Shown here in pieces: positions 27,196 through 35,896 of a stretch of 64,000 bases of DNA. The stretch's first letter is position 1, and each line of letters opens with the position of its first letter. The notes beneath the pieces were generated by a model, which was not told where the DNA came from, searched no databases, and was given only the letters and a program-made list of their open reading frames with translations. Origin of the DNA: Acetobacter suratthaniensis. GTDB lineage: Bacteria > Pseudomonadota > Alphaproteobacteria > Acetobacterales > Acetobacteraceae. The position numbers and the translations under genes are program-made. The stretch is from contig NZ_JAFVMG010000006.1 of the NCBI RefSeq assembly GCF_017377745.1, positions 1-64,000 of the forward strand, written 5' to 3'.

Positions 27196-28296
27196 TTACT
27201 TGCTGACAGGGATTGTCACGAGCGCACCGGGCGTTTGTGAGGTTTTCGAGAGTTCGAAAAGCATTTGCGTGATGGTGAAAGCCAGCTTGCTTTCAAAATC
27301 CCTTTTGTCGATCCAGTAGTAATAGTTGTCATAATAAACCGAGACAAAAGCCTGTTTCGGGTCATCATGACTGGAGTGAACGGTAATCAGAGAGCGGTCT
27401 TCATGATGGACGGGAACATCAACATGCGAGGTTGTGCTGCCAGATGTCACCTCGTCATCAGGAACCTGAATTTGGTAGGCAACCTGACCCAAAATACTGA
27501 GCATGCTGCGGCTGAGTATTTTTATCTCTCCGGGGCGAGGCTCTCCTACGCCGTAAACAACTTCCATCCGATCATATTTCGGAGAAAAATTCAGAAGTTC
27601 TCTAGTTTTTTTGACAACGCCCAGAAGGGTTGGGTCAGTGGTTGACGCAATGCTCAGATAGACATGATTTGTCGGCAATGATTTGCCTGACGGATCAGAG
27701 GTTTGCTGCAACTGGATACCAAGAAGGCCAGCAGCCTGCAGTTGGCGAAGGTCATAGATAAGTTCGAAAAAATTATCGATATTGGGGTCAATATGATCGT
27801 CTATATCGCCTTTATTGCGCGAAAATGGTCTATTATTACTCATCATATTGATAGATTGGATCGAAAGCCGCAACAGAACATCAATAGGCAACCCACCCAT
27901 TGCTAATGGCAGCAGCGTGGCGGGGGGTAACGGACGCAGGAAGCTATGAGCATAGGCATCGCCTGTGACAGGCTGAAAAGTAAAGGTGGGGCTTTCCTGC
28001 AACTGGGCGGCCAGGCCACCATTAGGCCTGATTGGAAAAGTGTCCGATGCAACACCCACAAAAGCACTACGCTGTAGCTGATAGCCCGAAATTAACTGTG
28101 TGGTGTCAAGCAGGCCCGGTGTATCCGCGTATCGTAGGCGGATCAGGTTCATTAAGGTCTGTTTTTTGTTCGATTCAATGATGGATGTTGAATACTGATC
28201 CTGATCTTTTCCTAACCGATAGTTTCCCAAGCTGTAGCAGCCGGTTAAAAAAGGTAAGAATGAGAAAGACAATATCCTAAGAGCTAAACGCCTCAT
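27196..28296 (-). CDS. Hypothetical lipoprotein of the decarboxylase/exchanger operon
   Basis: A 366-residue protein of unknown function. The signal peptide ends in the lipobox LTGC, giving a lipidated Cys20. The start at ATG 28296 is supported by GGAAGG 7 bp upstream; the in-frame TTG at 28314 would precede it. Visible blocks include NKKQTLMNLIRLRYADTPG and a middle region with SIASTTDPTLLGVVKKTRELL. It lies 86 bp upstream of the decarboxylase gene on the same strand and probably heads that operon, suggesting an envelope-level function. No family name can be assigned from reading alone. Confidence 0.8.
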   Translation of the reverse strand: MRRLALRILSFSFLPFLTGCYSLGNYRLGKDQDQYSTSIIESNKKQTLMNLIRLRYADTPGLLDTTQLISGYQLQRSAFVGVASDTFPIRPNGGLAAQLQESPTFTFQPVTGDAYAHSFLRPLPPATLLPLAMGGLPIDVLLRLSIQSINMMSNNRPFSRNKGDIDDHIDPNIDNFFELIYDLRQLQAAGLLGIQLQQTSDPSGKSLPTNHVYLSIASTTDPTLLGVVKKTRELLNFSPKYDRMEVVYGVGEPRPGEIKILSRSMLSILGQVAYQIQVPDDEVTSGSTTSHVDVPVHHEDRSLITVHSSHDDPKQAFVSVYYDNYYYWIDKRDFESKLAFTITQMLFELSKTSQTPGALVTIPVSK

Positions 28297-28371
28297 TTTT
28301 TGCCTTCCACTCAACTCAGAATTTTCATACTTTTTGAATGTAATCGGAAATAGCTAATTTTTCTTAAACAG

Positions 28372-28404
28372 GATCAGCACTCTCCATTATGGGGAGTGCT
28401 GATC
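28372..28404. terminator. Strong hairpin between the lipoprotein operon and the PepSY gene
   Basis: GATCAGCACTCTCC and GGGGAGTGCTGATC form a 14-bp stem (one G-T pair) around a 5-nt loop. It lies 71 bp past the stop of the minus-strand PepSY gene and upstream of the lipoprotein gene, so it probably ends the riboswitch-controlled transcript. Confidence 0.6.
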
Positions 28405-28475
28405 ACGCAAACATTATGGGAGTGGGTTCAATATCCATTGGTTGGGTGAACCGGGCTGACAGGCTGGAACGCTGA

Positions 28476-29906
28476 TTATGAGTGAGTGCGCGTTTTACGC
28501 CAGAGCAGAAAAGCGCGCCGCACCCCTATGATCATGCCAGATAGAAACAGCATAGAAACACCGCATAGCAGCGGGAATATGCCCCACAGGCGAGCGGCAG
28601 GCGTTCTCAGCCACGGCAGAAAATTCATATCATGCAGACCATAAACAAACCAACGGGACTGTCTGGCAGCTCTGTCAAAAGCTGCCAGTTCCTCGCCTGT
28701 CTGGGCGTCTATATAAAACAGCACGCCGTTGTCATGGCTTAATCGGATTACCGGGAAGTGGCGGAGGTGTGTTGTACGGTTAAAATAATATGAATCAGGT
28801 GTTGTTAAAAACCGTGCCGAATGCCCGAGCATGGACGGGTGCAAGGGCAGGGGGGTGAGGTCTTTGTCTAGGCGGTCACGATGTCCGTCCTGTGCCGTCG
28901 TGGCTAGAAAAATATGTCCAGACAGGAACGCGCCGCGTACATCAGTCCAATCGTTGGTGTTGCATGCAGTCATGCGTTGAAGAACGGCTAGAATATCCAA
29001 GCCACTCACGCTACCTGTTACCTGCACGGGGTTAAGAGCAGCTTTGCTGCTTTCAAACAGGCCAGCAGGTGTCATGGTCAGGAAACCGGTGGTTATCCAG
29101 ACAAGTGCGAGCATACCAAAAAGCATGCCGAAGAGATGGTGGAATAGGTGCCAGCGTCGATAGGCAGAAAATGGCCAGCGACGGCGCAGGCACAAAAAGC
29201 CGACCAATAGGCCGGTTCCGGTCAGGAAAACACCTGTGCCGGAGAGAATAATCACGACTGTTTTCCACACAGGCGGATGTCTGCGCAGAACGGCCGGGTA
29301 AAGCCAGTGGGGAATGGCTCCCACCCATGCCCAGCCGCGAGAGGTTCTGTCTGTGGCCTGCACAATGTCTCCTGTAACAGGAGAGACATACACGACAAGC
29401 TGTTCCGGGCCAGAAAAGCGAAAGCGCTGGAAGCCCTCAAGCCGAGCCGGGGTATCTAGAACCCATTGATCGTCTGTAGTTATGCCGTCAAAAACCGGGG
29501 GGCTATGCACGCCTGTTATGGTGGCATAGGCCTGCGCACGCTTGCTGGTATCCTGCGTGGCAATATTGCCCCTAACGCCTGTGCGCAGATCAACGGCAAA
29601 TGGCACACCATTGATTGGGAAGAGGGTTAAGGTCGGTTCAGCCCCCACCATGCTAAGCCGAAAGGACTGGAACCGCTCAGGCCCCGTCAGTGCATTAATA
29701 CCCGGCAGGGTAGAGGGAAGACGGAGCGGCCGATGTCCCGCCTGCGCGGCCTCGGGTGCTGGAGATGGCCATGGCCGCCATAACATGACCATGCCGGACA
29801 GGCACCATGAGAGCATCAGCACACCCATGCTCACTCCAAGCCACCGATGGCTCAGATAGAGCGCGCGCAAGCATTTTTTTCGCCAGACCATACCTTGCCG
29901 TGGCAT
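28476..29906 (-). CDS. PepSY-domain membrane protein (PiuB/FoxB-like, reductase-type)
   Basis: A 476-residue inner-membrane protein of the PepSY-associated TM helix family. Four hydrophobic regions are visible: the N-terminal GVSMGVLMLSWCLSGMVMLW, VVIILSGTGVFLTGTGLLVGF, LFGMLFGMLALVWITTGFL and a C-terminal LLCGVSMLFLSGMIIGV. The periplasmic PepSY parts lie between, and the His of LYLSHRWLGV and YGLHDMNFLP could bind haem. Relatives (PiuB, FoxB, FegB) reduce or release iron from imported siderophores. It begins 6 bp after the TonB receptor stop, so it shares the receptor's mRNA and its cobalamin riboswitch. Confidence 0.88.
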   Translation of the reverse strand: MPRQGMVWRKKCLRALYLSHRWLGVSMGVLMLSWCLSGMVMLWRPWPSPAPEAAQAGHRPLRLPSTLPGINALTGPERFQSFRLSMVGAEPTLTLFPINGVPFAVDLRTGVRGNIATQDTSKRAQAYATITGVHSPPVFDGITTDDQWVLDTPARLEGFQRFRFSGPEQLVVYVSPVTGDIVQATDRTSRGWAWVGAIPHWLYPAVLRRHPPVWKTVVIILSGTGVFLTGTGLLVGFLCLRRRWPFSAYRRWHLFHHLFGMLFGMLALVWITTGFLTMTPAGLFESSKAALNPVQVTGSVSGLDILAVLQRMTACNTNDWTDVRGAFLSGHIFLATTAQDGHRDRLDKDLTPLPLHPSMLGHSARFLTTPDSYYFNRTTHLRHFPVIRLSHDNGVLFYIDAQTGEELAAFDRAARQSRWFVYGLHDMNFLPWLRTPAARLWGIFPLLCGVSMLFLSGMIIGVRRAFLLWRKTRTHS

Positions 29907-29912
29907 TGCGTA

Positions 29913-32216
29913 TTAAAAACCGGCCTGAACGCTGATGGAGAAAGAACGTGGAGCACCGAGCAATACCTGATTGGAGTAGCTCGTATCTGCCCACTGGATG
30001 AAGTATTTGTTTCCGATATTATCGATGCGCCCGTAAACGGTAATACCTTTATAGGCATGCCATGCCGCAAAAACATTAACCGTTGCGTATTGCTTGAGCG
30101 TGAGTGTGTTCGCGTAATCTCCCTTGCGGGCCGAAACGTATCGAACTCCGGCTCCAAGATCGAGCGGCAAATTCTGAACGCGCGACCAAATGGCCCAGGC
30201 ATTGGCCGTAATCGCGGGAACATTGGGTACTTGATTACCAGAAGCATCAACCGAAGCGCTTGGACGAAACGCGCCATAGCGAGAATAAGTATAAGCCACG
30301 TTGCCCGAAAAGCTCCAGTGCCGGTTGAGTGTGAGATCCCCCTGCCACTCAAGCCCGCGTGAGGTCTGAACGCCGGCCGTTGCCACGGTATCTGGCCCGG
30401 TGGCGACCAGCATGCGGGTACGGCGAATATCGTACAAAGCCAGCGTTGTGGTTATGCGCCCACCCCATGCACTGGCCTTGACGCCAATTTCACCTTGCCG
30501 GGAATGGCTCAGGCGCGTGAACTGGCCCTTATTAACCAGAAAAATGTTGGAACCGGGCGGGTCTTCGCCTGTCGTGTAAACGCCATACACGCTGATATTT
30601 TTGGTTATGTCAAAAACTGGGCCGATCCGAAAATTGCTGGGGTTGTAAGTGCCGCTGAAACTGGTGGCTGCATTGTAACTGCCATTCTGGTTATAGTTCT
30701 GGCGGTTAAGTGACAGCCAGTCATAACGAAAACCCCCGACAAGACGCAGGTTGTCCCGAATGTTCAGCACATCTTCCAAAAACAGTCCGGCCTGCACCAT
30801 TGTGGTGGGTGATTTTCTGTAAGGGTATTCGCCTGCGAACTCTCCCAAAGGCGTAGTGTTGGGGTTGGAGAGAGAAACGCTGTCTGCGTAATCCGCGTCG
30901 GGAAAACCACGGTTGCGGATGAAGCGCAGATAATAGGCATCTCCCCCCAGTGTGAAGCGATTTTTCATGCCAAAAATGGTGGAATCGAACCGGGCATACA
31001 GGCTATCCCCCACCTGATGCTGGTTCTGGAACACGTAAAACCTGTCACGGGCAATCTGGCCGGGAGCAATGGCGTGGCCATTGGCATCCACACTGCCAGA
31101 GTGACTGATGTAGCTCAGGCTTTCAGCATTATTCCACAAGCGTTTGGAGTAAATGAAGTAGCTACTGTTATGGATCAGTAGGGAGGGTGTTACCTGCCAT
31201 TGCAAGTGCAGCGTGGGTGTTGCGTTGACGGAGCTCGCCTGTGCATTGCCAACGTTATAGTACTGCCACATGGATGATTTGGTGATGCCAAGCCCTTTTG
31301 TGGAGCTTAATAGCCCACTGACACCGCCACCGGTTTGGGAAAGATCAACCAGCGGCGTGCCGTAATATGTTGACAATCGGTCGGTTAGATAATCCATGCT
31401 CAGGCGTGCGCTGAATTTTTCATTCGGTTTCCACAGAATGGTGGTCGTAAAGTCATTAGAGTGTGGGTCGGCGCCTTTTACATAGCCATCTGACGATGTG
31501 CGGCTGAAATCCGTTCGGATAGCGAGTGTTTTCGTAATGGGAATGGAACCGCCTATTCCGGCGTTCCATGTATTGAAACTACCGTAAGAAACCAGCGCAT
31601 TGGCATGGGCCATATCAAATGCGGGGTCACGCGTGCGCATATCTACTGTGCCGCCTACAGCGCCTTGGCCATACAGCACGGATGAGGGGCCTTTTAAAAT
31701 CTGTACGCTTTCGAGGTTGAAGGTGTTTTGGGGGCGGTTCACCATCGTGGTTGGGCCAAAGTAAATTCCATCACGCAGTACCAGTATCTGGTTGCCAGTG
31801 AAGCCGCGCATCATGAACTGACTTGGACTGCCTGGTGAGCCTCCTGAGGTCACACCGGGGGCGCTGTCTGCCGCATCTTCCACCTGAGCATAGCCACGCT
31901 GCATCATCAGGTCATGGGAAATGACATTGATTGTTGCGGGTGAGTGTTGAATGGACAGGCCCAGCTTGCCGCCAATGGCCGGAACGCTCTTGAGTATGGG
32001 CGTTTTACCGTAAGTTGTGACTTCCTCAGGGGCACCCAGCCCCAAGGCGGTCGTTTTTTTATGGGTAGATGGTTTGGTTTTTGGCTCTTGTGCGGAAGCC
32101 GCACAGGAGGGCGCGGAATAACCGATGCCAATCAGGATCAGGCCAAGAACAGAGGAGAGGGCACGCACTACAGGTTGCTCCGACAGAACGTCACCACGAT
32201 GGAAACGATGGAGCAT
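29913..32216 (-). CDS. TonB-dependent siderophore-type outer-membrane receptor
   Basis: A 767-residue receptor. A signal segment (SSVLGLILIGIGYSAPSCAASA) is followed by a TonB-box-like EEVTTYGK, the plug (SPATINVISHDLMMQRG, DAADSAPGVTSGG, SQFMMRGFTGNQILVLRDG, ILKGPSSVLYGQGAVGG, TVDMRTRDP) and a barrel ending in GAPRSFSISVQAGF. The pattern matches the TonB-siderophore subfamily (FhuA/FpvA-like), not short BtuB. Yet a cobalamin riboswitch lies directly upstream, so the cargo may be a corrinoid or a metal complex. The start at ATG 32216 is about 50 bp after the B12 box; a shorter GTG start before the signal segment is possible. Confidence 0.92.
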   Translation of the reverse strand: MLHRFHRGDVLSEQPVVRALSSVLGLILIGIGYSAPSCAASAQEPKTKPSTHKKTTALGLGAPEEVTTYGKTPILKSVPAIGGKLGLSIQHSPATINVISHDLMMQRGYAQVEDAADSAPGVTSGGSPGSPSQFMMRGFTGNQILVLRDGIYFGPTTMVNRPQNTFNLESVQILKGPSSVLYGQGAVGGTVDMRTRDPAFDMAHANALVSYGSFNTWNAGIGGSIPITKTLAIRTDFSRTSSDGYVKGADPHSNDFTTTILWKPNEKFSARLSMDYLTDRLSTYYGTPLVDLSQTGGGVSGLLSSTKGLGITKSSMWQYYNVGNAQASSVNATPTLHLQWQVTPSLLIHNSSYFIYSKRLWNNAESLSYISHSGSVDANGHAIAPGQIARDRFYVFQNQHQVGDSLYARFDSTIFGMKNRFTLGGDAYYLRFIRNRGFPDADYADSVSLSNPNTTPLGEFAGEYPYRKSPTTMVQAGLFLEDVLNIRDNLRLVGGFRYDWLSLNRQNYNQNGSYNAATSFSGTYNPSNFRIGPVFDITKNISVYGVYTTGEDPPGSNIFLVNKGQFTRLSHSRQGEIGVKASAWGGRITTTLALYDIRRTRMLVATGPDTVATAGVQTSRGLEWQGDLTLNRHWSFSGNVAYTYSRYGAFRPSASVDASGNQVPNVPAITANAWAIWSRVQNLPLDLGAGVRYVSARKGDYANTLTLKQYATVNVFAAWHAYKGITVYGRIDNIGNKYFIQWADTSYSNQVLLGAPRSFSISVQAGF

Positions 32217-32267
32217 CGCCTCGCCCCCGACACACCCCGTTCGGCAGCTTCGTCCGTGACTTTCACG

Positions 32268-32420
32268 CCATGGCAGGTCTCCTGGCTTGCCGGTCTTCAG
32301 CGCACCGGAGCCTTCCCGTGCTCTTTGCAGAGGCAGCAGTGGCGTTTGTTCCGGTGGCCTCGCGGCTTACAGTTGCGGGGGCAGCACCGGCCTGTAACCG
32401 GTTTCCCTCTTAGCTTTCTG
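32268..32420 (-). ncRNA. Cobalamin (B12) riboswitch
   Basis: On the minus strand the order of conserved elements is that of the cobalamin aptamer: a GGGAAACCGGT segment (about 32410-32395), then CCGGTGCTGCCCCCGCAAC and TGTAAGCCG, a GGGAAGG segment, GAAGACCGGC and finally the B12 box AGCCAGGAGACCTGCC (32287-32272). All are in the right order and spacing. The receptor start codon follows about 55 nt later, so ligand binding would block translation or transcription of the TonB receptor and the PepSY gene. A TTGACA-like -35 lies upstream at 32487-32482. Confidence 0.93.
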
Positions 32421-32889
32421 TATGATTGCCATACAAAAAGAACCATGACTGATAAGTGCTAAACAGGAAAAGATTGCATGCTGTCAATAAAAATGATGTG
32501 ATCATGCAACTTTTCTCTATGGGCAAGCTAAAAGGCTATCCTGTTTTCTATTATGTTTTGAGCAGGCTGTTACACGCCGCAATGAGATGCTCGATCTTGA
32601 AACTGCGGATATTCAGGTGATCCAGAGTGACGGAGCGACCTGATGTGAACTCGGTAAATACACTGTCTGGACTGTCTGGCCGCGTAAGAGGTAGCGAGAG
32701 CAATATACAGGATCACGCTCCCTTAAATGTAGTCCAAATAGAGTGTTTGATTTAACTGGGAGATATCGCGTGTCAAAACAGGACAGCACCACGCGGTCTC
32801 GGCTGCTGGCATAGCTGGCCCTTCCGCCAAGGGTCTGGTCGCGGAAGGGCCTGTCGATGCACCTAATGACCGCACTATCGTACGAGGCA
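32421..32889. other. Gene-free stretch holding the riboswitch promoter and coding debris
   Basis: About 470 bp without an intact gene. Next to the riboswitch it holds its probable promoter (TTGACA on the minus strand at 32487-32482). The minus strand from about 32670 to a TAA at 32551 reads like the last 40 residues of a lost protein (...FTEFTSGRSVTLDHLNI, then IEHLIAACNSLLKT), with no start and no recognisable family. It lies directly beyond the broken LysR gene and is probably more debris of the same decayed locus. Confidence 0.4.
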
Positions 32890-33571
32890 GAATTTTTCCA
32901 AAACTTGAATAAGATCACCATTCTGAATATGGGGCGATGTAACAATTTTGGGAATATAGGCAAGGCCTATGGCATCAAGGTAAGCATCGCGCGTGGTAAA
33001 AACTGTATTGCAGATACACTGTCCGGCAGACTGAAACTTGATGTTTTTTCAATTCTGCCTGAAGCGCTAGCTATAAATTTTTCTACGCGTGGGCAGGCGC
33101 ATATTAATAATTGTGCTTTTCCAGAGCCTCTAGATTTTTAGGGATGAGGTTGGCTGCAAAATAAGCTGGGATATCAATAACCATAAAGTCTATATCAATA
33201 AAGATCAGCGCAGAGACAATATTTTTCGTAACCATTTCTCCCAGTCTTACCCCCGCACAAAAAGATTCGTCAACAACGTCGGTTAAGCGGAGATCCGTTG
33301 AAACTTCCATCGTGATTTCAGGAGATTTTTTCAGGAACACAGATAGTTTCGGTGGCAGGAGGCACGATCAGTATTCTTAGGGAGCAGTCAGCCGTAATAT
33401 GCCTCTGGTCATTGACGGAACATATCCCGACTGGATAGACGGTCTTCAATTTTATCAAGCAGAGGGCGAATATTCTGGACAAAATATTCGCCCGTAATGG
33501 CGTGCAGCGGCCCATGTAAAACTCTGTTCCTGAGCGATAGCCAGAAAAAACCGTAGTTCGTTGAAATTCTC
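32890..33571 (-). pseudogene. Degraded LysR-family regulator
   Basis: Pieces of one LysR protein appear in the right order on the minus strand but in different frames. They are NFNELRFFLAIAQEQSFTWA (HTH start, 33568 down), IRPLLDKIEDRLSS (linker, about 33465), PPKLSVFLKKSPEITMEV then TDLRLTDVVDESFCAGVRLG (effector domain, 33365-33240), PAYFAANLIPKNLEALEKHN, NMRLPTRRKIYS and finally AIGLAYIPKIVTSPHIQNGD then LIQVLEKF near 32900. About 50 residues covering the recognition helix are missing and several stops interrupt it. It cannot make a functional regulator. Its target genes are not evident. Confidence 0.8.
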
Positions 33572-33602
33572 CTGCGACCTGCAGAAGTTTACCCACTTGT
33601 CG

Positions 33603-33818
33603 TTAAGAAATCAGAGTCAATGCAGCGCCTTTGTGGAATGCAATATGGTCTGTTTTCAGGCTTTTAATTTCGTATTGAGGGTTTTCTGGGGAGGCATGGT
33701 GCTGGTAGCCATTCACCAGAAAAGGCTCGGTATGTATTTTTCTGATCTGGCCACTGACATAACCGGCCTCAGAGTTCCATGAAACGGTATCGCCTATTGC
33801 GAGAGTTTTCGGTGGCAT
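33603..33818 (-). CDS. DUF2945 (HVA1/TUDOR-like) small protein
   Basis: A 71-residue protein: GDTVSWNSEAGYVSGQIRKI, then PQYEIKSLKTDHIAFHKGAALTLI. This is the hypervirulence-associated TUDOR-domain family (DUF2945), small single-domain proteins whose GDxVxW start and xxxKTxxxAxHKxxAL ending are diagnostic. No biochemical role is established. An ATG at 33830 in the same frame would add four residues; the ATG at 33818 has GGGA 8 bp before it. It lies just upstream of the LysR remnant on the same strand. Confidence 0.85.
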   Translation of the reverse strand: MPPKTLAIGDTVSWNSEAGYVSGQIRKIHTEPFLVNGYQHHASPENPQYEIKSLKTDHIAFHKGAALTLIS

Positions 33819-33875
33819 AGCAATTCCCATTTTTATACATAAAAAATTGGCAACAGGTTGTGTTCGAGCGGAGTG

Positions 33876-34541
33876 CTACGGGCTGGTAGCCGCTTTGCCC
33901 TCAGTGGAGGTGAGCCTGACTGTTGCAGCCTGTTCGGCAAGATTGATGAGTGTTTCAATGTCGGGCTCTTCAACATCGAGCGCATCTGGCATTTGCCTGA
34001 GTGCCGCGTGAATATCTGCGCGGGTGAAGTGCCCTTTAGGCACTGCTGGTAAGCCTGTGGGGCCGGGGATATGTGGATAACGGTGGCCTGTTGCCCGATG
34101 ATAGAAGATTGCCGCCAGCGTTAATACAATCGAATTCAGCGCGACAGGCATAAGAGGGAAAAGGAGGCCTATAGTCAGCCCATGTGCCGCAGGATGCAGC
34201 AAGGTTGCTGTCAGTGCCGAAGCGCCACCCGGCGGGTGCAGGGAGCGTGTCATGGACATAACGACAATGGCCAAACAGACAGACAGCCCACAGGCCAGAA
34301 AAAGCGGCAAACCGGGCAAGAGAGAGACCCCCACCCCAACCACGGCGGAAAGCGTGTTGCCAAGAATGATGGCCCGTGGTGTGGCCAGCGGACTGGCTGG
34401 CACTGCGAAGGCCAGCACGGCAGACGCCCCCATGGGCGCAACAAGGGCAATGCCATCGAAATCTAAAACCGTGGCACCGAGGAGATAGGCCACGGCAATG
34501 CCGAATAACGCGCCAATGCCTGCGCGGAAAGACAACGTCAT
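33876..34541 (-). CDS. HPP-family membrane protein
   Basis: A 221-residue protein with four to five hydrophobic helices in residues 1-150 and the diagnostic HPP motif in MTRSLHPPGGASALTA. Other blocks are LVAPMGASAVLAFAVPASPLA and PRAIILGNTLSAVVGV. The family is reported as a nitrite transporter in plastids and cyanobacteria, but most bacterial members are unstudied. The C-terminal 60 residues are a soluble tail with a Leu/Ala-rich helix. It is separated by 57 bp from the DUF2945 gene on the same strand. Confidence 0.9.
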   Translation of the reverse strand: MTLSFRAGIGALFGIAVAYLLGATVLDFDGIALVAPMGASAVLAFAVPASPLATPRAIILGNTLSAVVGVGVSLLPGLPLFLACGLSVCLAIVVMSMTRSLHPPGGASALTATLLHPAAHGLTIGLLFPLMPVALNSIVLTLAAIFYHRATGHRYPHIPGPTGLPAVPKGHFTRADIHAALRQMPDALDVEEPDIETLINLAEQAATVRLTSTEGKAATSP

Positions 34542-34676
34542 TAGCAGAACCCCCTATTATGGCGATAGCAGGTTTCTGTATCACGAAAAGTCGGGGGTAG
34601 GCGATGCCGTTTGCGGCTGGAAAGAGCATTGACCCTTTCCAGCTTATCCGCTGGTATCGCCAAGGGTTATGCGTGG

Positions 34677-35660
34677 TTAGCGGTTGGGTGGCGCCATAAA
34701 TTCCGGGCCGACAGGGTCGGGAATGGTATTTTTCAGGATACGGTCGATTTTTGCCCGGTCATTATCAGACAGGTGCCAGCCGAATACGCCCGAAACCCCT
34801 TCGATTTGAGCGGGTTTTCTCGCTCCCCACAGAGCGATGAAAGGGCCTTGATCCAGCACCCAGCGGATGGCCAGCACCATAACTGATTTGCCGTGTTTTT
34901 CAGCCAGAGTGCGGAGTTGAGCCACAGCGTCGAGGTAATGCTGGAAGCGGGGCGCTTGAAATTTTGGATCAGCGCTCCGTAGATCGGTGGAGGGGAAGGT
35001 GGTCTGCGGGGTCATTTTGCCTGCAAGCAGCCCCCGACATAGCGGGCCGTATCCCAGTCCAACCAGATTGTGCTTGACCATATAGGGCAGAATGTCGTGT
35101 TCGATACCACGTTCGAACAGATTGTATGGCGGCTGCACAACCGAGAGCGGCGCATGCTGACGGAAGGCTTCCATCTGCGCCACGGAGTAGTTTGATACGC
35201 CGAGCGTTCTGACCTTGCCTTCCTTTACCAATTCAGCAAGCGCGACGGCTGTTTCAGCAATGGGGGTTTCATCATCAGGCCAATGCACCTGATAGATGTC
35301 GAGATAATCGGTTTTAAGCCGACGAAGGGAGTCTTCAACTTCCTGACGGATACGCGCAGGCCGACTGTCACGGAAAGGCTTTTCACCCTTCCAGTTCAGG
35401 CCGACTTTGGTGGCGATCAGCACTTTGTCGCGCCGTCCTTCCAGCGCGCGGCCGATGACCTCTTCTGAATGGCCAAAGCCATATACTGGGGCGGTGTCTA
35501 TAAGGTTTACGCCCTCGTCCAGAGCGCGATGGATAGTGCGTACCGCGTTGTCGTCATCCGGTCCGCCCCACATCCAGCCGCCGATCGCCCATGTTCCGAG
35601 TGCCACGCGTGATGCTGGCAAATCCAGCCCCGGAATGGTGATGGTGTTCTGTGAGATCAT
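34677..35660 (-). CDS. Aldo/keto reductase
   Basis: A 327-residue TIM-barrel oxidoreductase. The catalytic tetrad is visible: Asp and Tyr in DTAPVYGFGHSEE, Lys in VLIATKVGLNW and His in YQVHWPDDETP. The C-terminal cofactor segment GARKPAQIEGVSGVFGW contains the NADPH-binding Arg-Lys. It resembles the YajO/perakine-type AKR group that reduces aldehydes with NADPH. AAGGAGA lies 6 bp before the ATG at 35660. It stands alone; the preceding diguanylate cyclase gene is 236 bp away. Confidence 0.93.
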   Translation of the reverse strand: MISQNTITIPGLDLPASRVALGTWAIGGWMWGGPDDDNAVRTIHRALDEGVNLIDTAPVYGFGHSEEVIGRALEGRRDKVLIATKVGLNWKGEKPFRDSRPARIRQEVEDSLRRLKTDYLDIYQVHWPDDETPIAETAVALAELVKEGKVRTLGVSNYSVAQMEAFRQHAPLSVVQPPYNLFERGIEHDILPYMVKHNLVGLGYGPLCRGLLAGKMTPQTTFPSTDLRSADPKFQAPRFQHYLDAVAQLRTLAEKHGKSVMVLAIRWVLDQGPFIALWGARKPAQIEGVSGVFGWHLSDNDRAKIDRILKNTIPDPVGPEFMAPPNR

Positions 35661-35896
35661 GGAAGTCTCCTTACGCAGTTCAGATCGCGTTTTCTTGGTA
35701 TAAACTGGCGGTTATGCCTTTGTGGGCAACGCCATGTTCTGGCTCTGCATACCCTGCCTCCATCATTGTTATGGAGGGGTGCAACGGAGTAACCGCCGCT
35801 GATGGCCAGAACGGATCACGCCATGTGGCGTGCGGGCAGTATAAGACCTGCTCGAGTGTTGGCAACACTCTGTGCGGGTATTGCCCACAGGCCAGA

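Noticed and set aside
32613-33141. Open frames of 116 codons (minus) and 94 codons (plus) in the debris region
   Set aside because: They cut across the frames that hold the recognisable LysR pieces, so they are by-products of the decayed gene.
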